A stretch of DNA of 42,854 nucleotides. It comes from Roridomyces roridus (lineage: Eukaryota; Basidiomycota; Agaricomycetes; Agaricales; Mycenaceae). The stretch covers positions 1 to 42,854 of the forward strand of contig JARKIF010000248.1 of assembly GCA_029378245.1 (NCBI GenBank). The letters run 5' to 3'. The notes under the pieces were generated by a model. The model searched no databases. It was given only the letters and a program-made list of their open reading frames with translations, and had not been told where the DNA came from. Position numbers and translations under genes: made by a program. Positions 21,548 to 32,394 of the stretch are shown here, in pieces (the stretch's first letter is position 1; the number at the start of each line of letters is the position of its first letter).

Positions 21548-23755
21548 ATGCCCCCAAAGTGCGAGCCTCTCTGCCGTTTCGCGGATAGGTTCGGTCCTCC
21601 ATTCCTCGCGACGCGTGCACCCTGCTCACTTGCTACAACCCAGGCTCTACTTCACCACGTTTCCCCAGCCTGCCCCCAAACCCGCCGTCCTCAATCGTCT
21701 CGCAGCAGAGCCAGGAAACGCCCCACGCGTTCGCACGCGTCTCAAAGACGCCCATATCGCCGCCACAGACGAAACAGCCACCTATTACTACTTTACCATC
21801 GACGAGGAGCTCCTCTACCTCTCGTTCTTCCAGGACTGGGGTCCCCTCAATATCGCCATGGTCTACAAGGCCTGTATCCTCATCCACGAGCTCCTCGAGG
21901 TCTGTGCATGGCCACGAGTCTGCCCCGCAGCTACTCACGTGCCCGTTGCAGGACACGGACTTGGCACCCCACAGACTTGTCCTCTACTCGTCCGACGACC
22001 CGAGGCGAAAGGCGAATGCGGCCCTCTTGCTGGCACTCTTTGTGGTGAGGTTTGTCGCGTCACTCTTGGCTGCCTTTTCAAATGATCGACGGTGCGTATC
22101 AGATGATCGTGCAGCGACGGGCCCCTTGGGAGGCCTTCCATCCCATCGCCGAGGTGGAATTCATGCCTTTTCGAGATGCCGGCCGTGGTCCTTCCGACTT
22201 TAATCTCAACATCCAGGACTGTCTATGGGGCATCTGGAAAGCAATGCAACACGGTCTCTGCGACATGAACGAATTCAGTGTCGAAGACTATGAATATTAC
22301 GAAAAGGTCGAGAACGGCGACTGGAACTGGATAACACCCAACTTTATCGCCTTTGCGTCCCCTGTCGATCCTGTCTGGCTGAAAAAGCAGAAAGAAGGCA
22401 AGGACAAGGCGCCTGGTACTTCGGCATCTGGCAGTGATTTGGCACTGCAGCGTAAACTTCCGACCCCTTTCCTCAACTGCCTGGACTACTTTGACAAGCG
22501 AAACATCAAGCTTGTTGTCCGACTCAACCACGAACTGTACGATCGCGGCACCTTTTGGATCGTGGATTCGACCATTTGGAGTTGTACTTTGACGACGGTA
22601 CCAATCCAACCGACGAGATTGTTCGGACATTTTTGGATGTCGCTGAATAGGTCATTGAGGGTTGGAGGCGTCGTGGCCGGTCCACTGTATGTGTATCATC
22701 TACGTTTTCATTCTTGTTGCTCAACTACGTCAAGCTGTAAAGCTTGGGATTGGGACGGACACGGGGACCATCATTGGAGCCTATCTCATCTGGAAATTAC
22801 GGTTTTCACCGCCAACGCTGGCCATGCTTTCATGCGAATAGGTGCGCCCGGGAGCGTCGTTGGTCCACAACAACAGTATATGTATCTCAACAGCTACGAA
22901 TGGTTTGCAACTGGGCCAGCCCGCGGACTAGATTTTTTTAAAAAGCAACAGGCAGCAGATTCGCAAGTCGAATCCGCTCCTCTCGTCACACCGGCTACAC
23001 CACCCGCAGAAGAGTACTTGCCAGCCATGGACACTCACTCCGCCGGGAACACCAGTTCCAGACAACGTGGTCCCCGTGACTCCTAGTCGGCATGTCGGCC
23101 GCTGCCAGCTGGCTAAAGCCAAGGCAATGCTGCTGACGCTGGTCAACCTCGGAAACCCCCACCGCGAAACGCTCATTGTCGCACGACTCGGATGACGAGG
23201 AGGACGAGGAACGAGACGTGCTGCCCGCATTGGATCTAACGACGACGCGACCTCGAGTGAGGACCTCGAAAACGACGGGACCCAAGAGCATCACTGCTTC
23301 AGAATCGCGTCCGACGCGGGTGACGAGGTCGACGGCAGGTGCGGCCATATACGCAAGGCCGGCACTGCCTCCAATGCGCCTGCTCGCCTGCAAAGGCCTC
23401 CGAGAATCCGAATAAGATTCCTCGACTCGCGACGACTCGGAACACTGCTGCCGCGAAAGCAGCCGTTGCCGCAGACGGTTCCTCCGCCGAGTTCCCCCGC
23501 CCTCGCCTGCGCCGTCGCGTCTACCAACGCTTATCCCACCTTCCAAACGCGTAGCGCCACAGCCCGCGAATTCGTTGACGGATGTTGCGGACCGCTACGC
23601 TCCAACGTACGGGGACGGCGACTTCGAGTGATGCGGGGATGAAGACCAATGTCGCTGCTGTGGTCGTTCCTGCATCCAAGTCGGAGGGTCGGCCGGGACT
23701 GAGGCCTGTACGCCGGAGGAGGAGCAGTTTCAGCTCTGCGGACGTGGTCGCTTGA
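21548..23755 (+). CDS. CDC14: Cdc14-type dual-specificity phosphatase, frame heavily disrupted
   Basis: Homologue of the Cdc14 phosphatase that reverses Cdk phosphorylation at mitotic exit. The N-terminal half is clear: RVHPAHLLQPRLYFTTFPQP, YYYFTIDEELLYLSFFQDWG, PLNIAMVYKACILIHELLE, and after introns DTDLAPHRLVLYSSDDPRRK, MIVQRRAPWEAFHPIAEVEF and SDFNLNIQDCLWGIWKAMQH, up to IKLVVRLNHELYDRGTF. From 22553 the frame slips repeatedly. Fragments of the catalytic domain (RGFDHLELYFDDGTNPTDEI, GGVVA, CKA, FTANA, PGSVVGPQQQYMYL) appear in different frames, and the HCX5R loop is not readable. The Ser-rich tail continues with KRSLSHDSDDEEDEERDVLP and ends RRRRSSFSSADVVA at 23755, again with frame changes. 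The start near 21548 is uncertain. Nearly all changes are one-base homopolymer differences. This is either sequence error or a recently broken gene. Confidence 0.85.
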
Positions 23756-23936
23756 TTGGATCTTGGAGTAGTAAGTATACATACATCTCTTTTTTCATCT
23801 ACCGGAATCTGCTATCCCCCTGCTGTTCGATACGTGTATACTCAGTTATATTCTACTACAATCGGCACGACCCCCTACTCCCCCACCCAGCCATTTCAAA
23901 TGTGTTATTATACATCTTGTTTCGAGATATAAACTA

Positions 23937-25194
23937 TTAACTGCGAGCAGAATACTTTCGGACACATTCAAAGAACCACCGGACGTCCTCGGGGTCGACG
24001 CCGGGAGTAATTCCATGTCCGAGATTGGCGATCCACGCTTTCGGGCCGCCATCGACCGCGAACGAGGCGCACATGCGCTTGACGGCGCTTTCGATCGCGT
24101 CGCGCCCGCGTTACAGGAGGTTGGGATCCATGTTACCCTGCAGCGCCACCTTGCCCCCGGTCACGCGCCGTGCTTCTGCCGGGTCGACCTGCCAGTCGAG
24201 TCCGAGTGTGTCGTAGCCTGCGCTGTCTGCGAGAGACGCGAGAGCGTAGTTGGCGCCTTTGGCAAAGAGGGTCATGGGAGGGACTGGGATGTTCTCGGCG
24301 GCGAGTTTACTGCGAACGTTGGTGGATATGTGGACGAGGGTCGGGGGAGCGAGAAGATGCAAGTCGTGGGGGACAGTTCCCACGGCCCCGAGTCCAGTAT
24401 TTGGCGCAGCGTGTTCTGAATGTGAGATGACAAGTAATCAGTGTACCGTGCGAGAAGCCAACCTGCTAGCCCCGGCTTTGACTTGGCCGACGAGGAAATC
24501 GACACAGGACGTCGGCCGATTACGCATAAGGAGTGCTTTAGACTCTGCGGGTAGTTGAAATCCACCGTCTTGGCTCTTTTGAAACGTCTTGCTCCCAACC
24601 ACCCTCCGACATGTATGCGAAGAGTGTCCAGGGCGCACCCGACCGAAGCCGATCAACGGGACCTCGCCGTCCAGCGCGACGCGGGTGTGGTGATTTGCCT
24701 CGAGACGTATCCCAATTCCTTGTTACATCGACGACCTTGGGTGAGTTTTTCGACATCTGCGGGAGTTTCGAGCGGTTCGGGGAAATGGGGCCCAGGTTCA
24801 TGAGAACCTCCATGCCCATGGCTTGCGGAATAACGAGGATGTCGGAGAATATGATGGAGGCATCTATGAGACCAGTGTAGCGGCGAATGGGCTGGAGCGT
24901 GATCTCTTTTGCCAGCGCCGGCGTGCGGCACACCTCGAAGAATTCGTGCGACTTGCGTACCTCGCGAAATTCTGGACGATCGTAAAGATTATGCGGATTG
25001 AAGCACCGATGTGATCTAACCTGGCAGGGTAACGACCCGCTTGCCGCATTATCCACACCGGCGCACGCTCCGTTTTTTCACCTTGCAAACAGATGAGAGC
25101 CTGAGGATGGAACAGGGAGAGGGAACAGTACTTACCCCGGGCAGCGCGCAGTATTAGGTCGTTTTTCAGCCGGAGGAAACTGAGGGGCAGGCAT
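23937..25194 (-). CDS. HEM12: Uroporphyrinogen decarboxylase, frame disrupted
   Basis: Fifth enzyme of heme synthesis; decarboxylates uroporphyrinogen III to coproporphyrinogen III in the cytosol. The start at 25194 gives MPAPQFPP, then [12 protein letters not shown], then after an intron [17 protein letters not shown], the substrate-binding signature. Further pieces are [117 protein letters not shown] and [20 protein letters not shown], ending at the stop at 23937. The pieces lie in different frames without splice sites. I see at least eight one-base slips, for example near 25170, 25028, 24790, 24660 and 24111, the last creating a TAA. Conservation is otherwise excellent, so consensus error is more likely than gene death. 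Confidence 0.88.
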
Positions 25195-25355
25195 GGCTCT
25201 GGAGCTGGTGGTGGTAGAAGGCAAGGTGAGACTAGTCAGAATTCCCAGAGTTCCTGCGGCAGCAAGGGAGAACATACACCGTGTCGGACGCGATTGAAAG
25301 CCAGACGCGCACAATCGGGTCTCGGCATCCATCAGGTTTTCCCACACTCGCTCAA
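25195..25355. promoter_or_regulatory. Short divergent promoter HEM12 / SHG1
   Basis: Only 161 bp separate the start codons of HEM12 (leftward) and SHG1 (rightward), so both transcripts must initiate in or next to this interval. A GTG-initiated open frame extends into it from SHG1, but a GTG start is not credible in a nuclear gene. I see no named binding site. Confidence 0.6.
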
Positions 25356-25944
25356 ATGCCCATCGTCGATCCTACCGACCTCGTCAACGCGTCAGCCGTG
25401 TCCTCTTCCTGGTCTTCTCATCTAGACAAATTCTCAGGTTCAAAAAATCTGGCGATTTCGACAAACTACGGCGTGAACTCTTGGCAGACTCTCAGCGCTC
25501 CGTGTGTCCTCGTCTGGCGTGCTATTGTCCCACTGAAACCATCCCAAAGGCTGGCTTCGAGGCGTTCAAGACACGTATAGACGAAATCGCGCGGGGACCG
25601 CATCAATTCCGGGCAAGTCGCGTATACCCTCCCGGAAATGGTCCACAGGGAACTGATGCAAGAAGTGAGCCGGTAATACTTGCGTTTTTTCCACCCAGAT
25701 ATTCCGTCCCGCTGAACCATTCAGCTTCCCCGTCGTCGAACGATTTGCTTCAGAGGTCCCCATGCTCTCGGATAGTGCATTCAAGGACGGTATCCGCAAT
25801 TCTGTTCAGCGCATACTGCGCGAAGACCGCGGTGTCCCTCTCGCTGTGCCTCACGAAGCACCCGTACCTCGCCCTCGTCTCCAGAAGCGCTCCCCAGCAC
25901 AAAGGAAGCCGCTCCTTCTTAGTCGATCCTTGTATACTTTGTAG
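25356..25944 (+). CDS. SHG1: COMPASS complex subunit Shg1 / BOD1-like, frame disrupted
   Basis: Small subunit of the Set1/COMPASS histone H3K4 methyltransferase complex. The start at 25356 gives MPIVDPTDLVNASA and SSSWSSHLDKF. The family core is FKKSGDFDKLRRELLADSQR, then after a GT-AG intron GFEAFKTRIDEIAR, PEMVHRELMQEVS, RPAEPFSFPVVERFASEVPM and LSDSAFKDGIRNSVQRILRE, ending LLLSRSLYTL. Three slips break the frame: a duplicated TC near 25433, an extra C near 25598 and a missing T near 25702. The order and spacing of these blocks match the Shg1 domain. Family assignment rests on pattern memory, hence the moderate score. Confidence 0.72.
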
Positions 25945-26081
25945 AAATTGGACATATATTAGATACAGACAGAGTCGAGCTAAAACCACAAAGGAACGAG
26001 CACCCGACAAGATAGGTAATAAATACATAAATACCCAGGCAAGAAGGTGGGTAAATGAGAGTGAGGAAGGGGTATATAGCT

Positions 26082-28154
26082 TCACTCGGCTTGAATCAAC
26101 TGAATCGCCTTTTCTGATCGAGGGCGGACGTTGCAGCGGTAGGGGAGAGGGTGGCTAGAGAAAGGCTGAGTATTCTTGCGTTCGTTGAACGAAATGAAAT
26201 CTACCTGATTGTCCCTGTGGTGTTGCCGTGCACTGGTGTGATAACTTGACCGTTCTCGATACATTTCGATATATCGAACACCGCCAGAGTCATAGCACAA
26301 GACATGAAAATCGACGCGTCCGCGAGGTGCATGCCTGGACAGATACTGGAACGAATAAGGCGGTGAAAGGACGAAGTAAAGGAAAAAACTTGCCGGCGAC
26401 CGAAACCCCAGCAAAACGTCCGTGGGTCCGTTTCGGTAACCTTGCCCTCGCTCGCGATGAAGCGTTCGGGCTTGAAAGTCATCGGGTCGGGGTACGCCTG
26501 AGGATCATGCGCGAGGCGGTAGAGGTTGGTGAGAATGAGGGTGCCCTTTGGAATGAAATGCCCCTCGTAAACATCGTCCTGCATCACCCTGTGCGCGATA
26601 CCTGTAGGTATCAAAGAATGCCAGCGCAGCACCTATCGCGGACTGAATGAAATGCAATTGAACAGATGAACACACGACGAACCTCTTTCACAATGGCGTC
26701 GATGTATGGCAGATCCTCCCGATCTTCAAACGTCGGCAGCCTATCGCCACCAAGCACCGAGTCGAGTTCGCGCTGGGCCCTGACTTGTACCTCGGGGTAC
26801 AGCGTCATCGCCAGGAAAAACGCAGAAATGACCGAGACTGTCTGAAGGGTAACGTGAGCGAAAAGCTTGACTGAACTCAACGTAACATACCGTGTCGGAT
26901 CCGGCTGCAAAGACATAAGCTAAGCTTCACATTGAAAAAGAAGCAGCGGAGCGGACTAACCACTGTACAGCGAAGCAGAAGACCACTTGATGTCGAACTC
27001 TTCCTCGGCGGTCAGTTGCTTGGCTTCGAGGAGGGTCGAGGTGAACGAGACAGGCGCCGTGCCAGCGACCTAGTGAAAACAAATTAATTAGACTTGGCTG
27101 CGACGCCAACGGAAGTGAAAAAATACCATTTGGTGCTTGACAAAATTGTACGGCTGCTCGACCATCTGATGGAGCGTAGCAGCCCAGATGTTCGCCTTGA
27201 CACGCCAGCCAGTCAAGGGAAACCACGTCGGGACGTGACGCACTGGGAAGGCGAAAGTTAGTGGACGAAAAGGGGCGAGGATGCCTTCGTACATGCGGGG
27301 ATAAGATCGACCATGAAGGCTCCCGGGGCCGTAGACAGCGCGAACTGCTCCGTAGCTTTTTCGGCGAGTTGAACGAAAGGGTCGTTGTTCTCCTTGACCA
27401 CATAACCATGCGAGATGCGTAAAATTATGGCGCCTGCGGTCCTGAGAACGATTAGGACAAGGCAGTCGATTTTCGAGAGAGAGACTTGCTTGCGAATGTG
27501 CTGCTGCAGATCCTCTGGCTTGGCGAGGACGCGACGTAGGAATTGGTGTGTCTCGATCTCTTCGACGGGCAAGAACTGTTTGATGGCTGCGCGGCTTCCA
27601 ATTATGTTGTGAAAGAGGCGGCGGTAGCGACGGAACCGATCGCCGTAAGGGAGCAGGACTAGCGTGTTCTTCCAACCAACCAACTCGCCACCTGACACAA
27701 TCAGCTAAACGACAAAAAATGGAGGAAGAGGTAATACCCATGGTGCAAACAGGGCGGTCCGAGTAGGTCGCACTGCGCTTGTCGAGCAGGTCGACGGCGA
27801 CTCGCGTCGAGTTGAGGATGATAATGGGCTGTCCCAGCACGGTCACGCTGCATATGTCGCCTGTAGGGTGTGAGCGCGTTTTTTCGGGAACGCAGAGTGT
27901 GCTAACCGTATGTATCCGCCCACTTGTTGAAGGTAATCCACTCCCGCTCGGAGGGCATGTCGAGAACATTACCGACGAACGGCAGGCCCTTTGGACTGAG
28001 CGTGGTTTCAACGAAGAGCAGCGCGGGGGGAAGAGAATTAGCCGTACCCTGGCGGCAGCGAATGCGGTTGTTTCGGGGTCAAGAGGCGCTTCAAAAGACA
28101 GAGCAGACCGATGATGGCCAGTATGTCGAGCGCGAGAAAGACGGTGAGGACCAT
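26082..28154 (-). CDS. Cytochrome P450 monooxygenase (microsomal class)
   Basis: Heme-thiolate monooxygenase anchored in the ER. The start at 28154 gives the membrane anchor [20 protein letters not shown], then a Pro-rich hinge ([14 protein letters not shown]). Other landmarks are [37 protein letters not shown], the I-helix [20 protein letters not shown], the K-helix [13 protein letters not shown] (ExxR), [10 protein letters not shown] and the heme loop [16 protein letters not shown]. The heme loop is split by an intron at 26394-26346 with a GC donor. The C-terminus is [20 protein letters not shown] with the stop at 26082. The fold is complete with no frame lesion seen, unlike the neighbours to the left. 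It belongs to the expanded Agaricomycete P450s often named after O-methylsterigmatocystin oxidoreductase. The substrate cannot be predicted. Confidence 0.93.
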
Positions 28155-28525
28155 GACGAGCCAAGGGAGGCAGAAAAGATATAAGAAACGAGTGGGTGGT
28201 AAAGATGTAAGTAGAGTGAGTGACTAGGAACGAGTTTTAAAAAGTCCCTGGTTGTTAGCCTAGCTTGGATGATTCTTGCAGCGTTTTAATTTCGAAGCCG
28301 CGCACGAGGTCAAGATCGAGATGAGTTTACGGAATGCATCCGGGGCGTAAACCGGGTAAGCTGGACGTAAACGCAAGCATGCTCACTCGAATTGGCATCC
28401 AAATGTCCCAGATAGACAGAAGATGGCAGAAGGTTAAGGGCCTCGAGGCGAGTACATGATGGTCCATTCAGAGACTTGGTAATACACTAACAAACATCCA
28501 ATCCAAAGGTATAGTACAGAAAAAT
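28155..28525. other. Intergenic, no gene seen
   Basis: This 371-bp interval lies between two leftward genes. It should hold the P450 promoter and the 3' end of the DUF6534 gene. No open frame with recognisable content and no clear repeat is present. Confidence 0.6.
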
Positions 28526-30427
28526 TCAGACTTGGGGGACCATGAGATCTTCTTCCTCTTGCGATTTTTCAGTTGAGTTGCAGGATTTCTGAAACATGTC
28601 AGAAGGGGCGGGACATGTCCAGAAGACAGGCCTGACCTGCGACTGCGCTGCTTCTACCTCGTGGATGGTGTCGATTTTGATGGAAATTGTCGGGGGCTGA
28701 GGATCGGAAAGAGAATTAGCACGATGCACCAAGCACGGGGAGCGAGTGTACACACCTTCGGGGCGCTCAGGTTGCGCGCCTTTGAAAAAGTCTGAAGAGA
28801 GAAGGTGATGTCTTCGGGATCGGCGTCAGCTCGAATGTCCTTGAACAAAGTCAAACAAGAGCAGAATATGAGCAAAGAGGTTACCTTTCTCGCGTTGAGC
28901 GTGGCTAGGACCGAGTTGAAATATAAACGACCCAGGCAGAAGTAGAACGCGACATAAATCCTACCCAGGAATCAGGTTAGTTGAAATCACGAGAGCAGAG
29001 GGTACGCACAAGGTATTCCCCCAAACAACGATCGATACAAGGGACAGAATGGCGCAGATGCTGGTCAAGAGGCCCGTGCTGACGGAAAAGGCGATCAGCT
29101 TGCTGATCATATTGTCGGACCTCTTGAAACCCGTTTTAGATTGGCGTAGATAGTAGACGAGAATCATCGCGATGAGAAAGTCGGAAACGGCTCCCAGCAC
29201 GTTGACGGACATGGACAGGCCCTGAATACAAGTTGAGGCAAAGGAGAGGCATGAATGATGGTTTAGTATACCTTGAGTTCGCCTAGCTCTGCCCAAGTAT
29301 GGAGCTGTAATCTGGGATGCCGATCAGCGAGGACTGAATCGAGGGATGGGTCTGGGTCTTACGATTGTATCGTAAAGACTGCTCGAGATTAGTGAGGACA
29401 CCGGAATCAGAAGGGAAGATGCCTCACCGACTGAACAGGCTGGAAACAAGGACCGTAAGAGACAAGGTGCATGGAAGAGAGGGAGCGAACCGAATTCGGC
29501 CAAGACCAGAGAAGCCTTTGGAGGATTAGATTCGAACCACGGGGGGAATGGGACCATACCGTAAGGACGGTCAGAGGGATGTTTCTATTGCTCACTGCAC
29601 GGTCGATGAGTATGAGCCGAGATATGCTGGGTTGAATTTACATCGCCACACTCTCATGGTCAGGAAGCTGGTCCTTTGGTAAACGATAGGTTCCATGTTG
29701 AGAAGCGGACGCACCTTTGGACGATAAAGCCGATCAAGCCCTACAAACGCGAGTCAGGAAGAGGAACGAGGCGGGGAAGCATCTTGGGTTACATTGAACA
29801 AGACTTCGAGCTAGAGCATCGTTAGAAAACGCAGAGAGTCCTGACGGGTATACTTGCCAGAATGCTCCTGCGCAACGAGGATTAGAGGCGGTTTACTGAA
29901 AGAACCACTCGTACCAGACGAGTCTCGAGAGCTCCTGAGGATGGCTGTAGTTGGTGATAACATACCAATATACTTGGAAGCTTGTTGGCGTCGTGAAATC
30001 AAGACCTTCCAACTCTCACCTGTATGTGAGATGAGGACCTGGTGGACCGAGTCGAACACAAAGACTACGGCGACCTGACCCAAGCCGTTAGCAGAGCGGG
30101 CCTTGGACTAGTGTGGGCGCACGTACAAGAACTTTGATGTACCTTTGCAAGGCGTCGGTTTCGCGCTGGCCAGTTGTAGGCGGAGGACGCACCAAACATC
30201 GGTAGGACCGTAGCGGTGGAAATAAAACCATGTCTGGACACAAGATACTGCACGAAATTAAGCTTGGTGAAAAGAGCCATTTTTGCCGCAACTTACCGCC
30301 GTAGAGTGCCGCTGCACAGATCACACCTAAAGACGGGTTAACTTCAGTCGATCGGCGTAGAGGACTGTGCTGGGTCACCAATCAGGGCAGAGCCCATGGT
30401 CGCGTTGAGAGTGGCGGTTATGGGCAT
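28526..30427 (-). CDS. DUF6534-type multi-spanning membrane protein
   Basis: Many-exon gene for a seven-helix membrane protein of a family amplified in Agaricomycetes and of unknown function. The start at 30427 gives MPITATLNATMGSALIG, joined to GVICAAALYG and then CVQTWFYFHRYG. Further exons carry FVFDSVHQVLISHT, a short helix after SNRNIPLTVLTV, and the most diagnostic block: MSVNVLGAVSDFLIAMILVY plus YLRQSKTGFKRSDNMISKLI and SVSTGLLTSICAILSLVSIV. The latter is the conserved cytosolic loop and last two helices of DUF6534. After the last helix the cytosolic tail contains ISIKIDTIHEVEAAQSQV and ends MVPQV at 28526. I did not verify every small exon, so internal borders are approximate. Confidence 0.78.
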
Positions 30428-31000
30428 GGCAGGGGAGACGAATTCGGGTCCACGACATCTTACAGTAATTTAAGGCAGCGGGTCATTTGGTTATTGAGTA
30501 AGGCCAGCAAGTTCTCGAGCAGGGAGCGTGTGGTCCGCCGCATTCTTCCGAGTACAAACTCGAGGCAAAGAAACTCTAGAATCGTGTTCCGCAAACGTAA
30601 AGGATGTTCTTCAAGGAAAAGCTGAGGTCTCCGTTGACGACAAAATCGGGGTGCCGCTCAGCGTTCGGAATGCTCGAAATTATGACGACGGTTGGGCGAC
30701 GGTAGACGACGCGACTCGGAGATTGGACATGAAACCATCACACTGATACAGCTTGCGCAAATCATATGATTAGCGAACTTTCGTCCTCCCGTCACTCAGC
30801 GAGTGCGCCTCCTTCAAAGCTGGCTTTTTTGTCCATTCCACATTCGTTTCTTTGTGAGCTCGACCGGTAAACCATCAAGCTTCGTCGCTGACTGGCCTCA
30901 GCACCATGACTTCTTTAGGTTTCAGTGAGTCGGCGACCACTTTGCCCATATCCTCCGACTCAGAATACGAGACGAAACCGCGCCTGGTTTTCACCATGAA
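30428..31000. other. Divergent intergenic region between two membrane-protein genes
   Basis: This 573-bp interval separates the starts of the DUF6534 gene (leftward) and the 7TM receptor-like gene (rightward). It holds only short, featureless open frames and no named repeat. An ATG at 30906 opens a 111-codon frame overlapping the receptor gene in another register, which I consider spurious. Confidence 0.5.
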
Positions 31001-32394
31001 ATGCCCGTCAACATCATCAATGGAACTCAATCGCAGCTGGTTCTCTTCCTGGTTCTCAATATGTGGCCGTCGCACTTTGGTCTTCCCGTTCTCCTTGCGA
31101 TTATCTTGCTTTCGAAAAGAATCAAACGTCACCCCACCTTCATCAACCTGTGTGTCGGGTTTATTATCATTGGGGTGTAGGTCGTCCGCAAGTGTTATTC
31201 ATTCGCATCTAAGAAATTCCAGGTCTTCTAGCCTTCTGTAAGGCGTTTCTCCCTGCTTGGGACTTTTCCTGACAGACCAAATAGTGTCTACGCTGGTAGG
31301 ACCACCGGGCCCCAGCCATCCAAGATGCTATGCCTATTCCAGGCCTCCATTCTATATGTGCGCAAACCCTAATCCAGACCATGCGCCTTTTGACATTTTC
31401 ACCAGGGTTACCCAGCATTGTGAGTTACGAATCGCGCGCCCAGAATGTGACTCTGACCATATTCGGGTCAGCGCGTCCCTGCTGGCGATGATGCTCGTGC
31501 TACAGGTGTGCCCAACCATGCCTCCTTCTTTCACGACTCATGGCGCTCGTAGATGTTTCTCACAGTCCGGGCGGCTATTCTGAGAACACCAACTCAAGGC
31601 CCTCAGACTGCTCGCACGTGGGCGGTATGTCGCGGAGAATCATGATTTTGCGATACTAACATTCAAAAGATGATCATTGCTCCTTATGTTGCCCTTGCGA
31701 TTTGCATACTCGCTACTGCTGTCGTACGTTTCACACCGCTTGGTGTTCAACCATTCATTCCCTCTGTACAGGTTGGCGCCGAGAATCCCGACATTGTGAC
31801 ACGGGACCGCCGCTTTTTCTACTGCTCCATCGATTCCGATCCTCTGTCAGCTTGGCGCCTGCTACGTTTAGCAGGGTTTTCTGATTCTCTCTTTCAGTTC
31901 CGGAACTATCGCCGTGTTTGGAGCCGTGTTTTGCTTGGTGACAGTAGTTTTGGAAGGTGAATCGAATCCATCATTCAGATTACATTTCCTAACATTCATG
32001 CCTAGTGATGACCCTTACCATGATCTACAAACTCTGGAAGGCTGGCAAACAGCCTGGAGCCAAGGCCGTTGTATCCATTGAACTCAGTTTACCCCTACGC
32101 GTAATGGCGTTTGGGATGTTTGTCTTTGTCGCCATGGGTCTCAGCCTGCTGAGCGTCAAGGTATTTCTAAATTAGACATCGCTGAAAAAATTAACGATGA
32201 ACTAGGCCCCGGAAAGCCCGGTGCCAGATCTCGTTATTGCGTTTGCCGCCACGATCGTCATCCTGATTTTTGGTACCCAGCCAGATATCTTGCGAGCATT
32301 GTGCTTCTGGAGGAGAGAACCGATATTGATTCTCAATGCGCACAGTGGGACGGTGACGCCGTCGGGAGACAAGGCGAGGGAGGCGGCGGTTTGA
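31001..32394 (+). CDS. Receptor-like 7TM membrane protein (fungal orphan)
   Basis: Resembles the orphan receptor-like seven-helix proteins common in mushrooms. The start at 31001 gives MPVNIINGTQSQLVLFLVLN, then FGLPVLLAIILLSKRIKRHP and TFINLCVGFIIIG. Two GT-AG introns follow, leading to SSSLLVYAGRTTGPQPSK and MLCLFQASILYG. Later exons give MIIAPYVALAICILATAVV, VTRDRRFFYCSIDSD, VMTLTMIYKLWKAGK, LPLRVMAFGMFVFVAMGLSL and VIAFAATIVILIFGTQPDIL, with the cytosolic tail ending SGDKAREAAV at 32394. I count seven hydrophobic segments. The 'RHPT-IN' loop and 'YAGR-GPQP' motif are typical of this orphan group. Ligand and signalling are unknown. Some middle exon borders at 31360-31660 are uncertain. Confidence 0.72.

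Noticed and set aside
22024..22110. Lost splice acceptor (TTTTCAAATG) in CDC14
   Set aside because: Using the next AG at the end of GCGTATCAG gives a normal 50-60 nt intron and the expected ALFV-MIVQRRAPWEAF junction.
22052..23086. Programmed ribosomal frameshifting or a novel fused protein in the CDC14 region
   Set aside because: Too many shifts in both directions within 300 bp, with no slippery heptamer plus structure; error is simpler.
25281..25355. GTG-started extension of SHG1
   Set aside because: Same reason; the ATG at 25356 fits the family N-terminus and leaves a normal divergent promoter.
22540..25710. Interpretation as ancient pseudogenes or a segmental duplicate
   Set aside because: Changes are almost all single-base length differences with little amino-acid decay, and similar slips occur in unrelated genes across the window.
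29520..29540. tRNA B-box-like sequence (GATTCGAACC)
   Set aside because: The flanking bases cannot form a T-arm or acceptor stem, and the sequence lies in the coding part of the DUF6534 gene.
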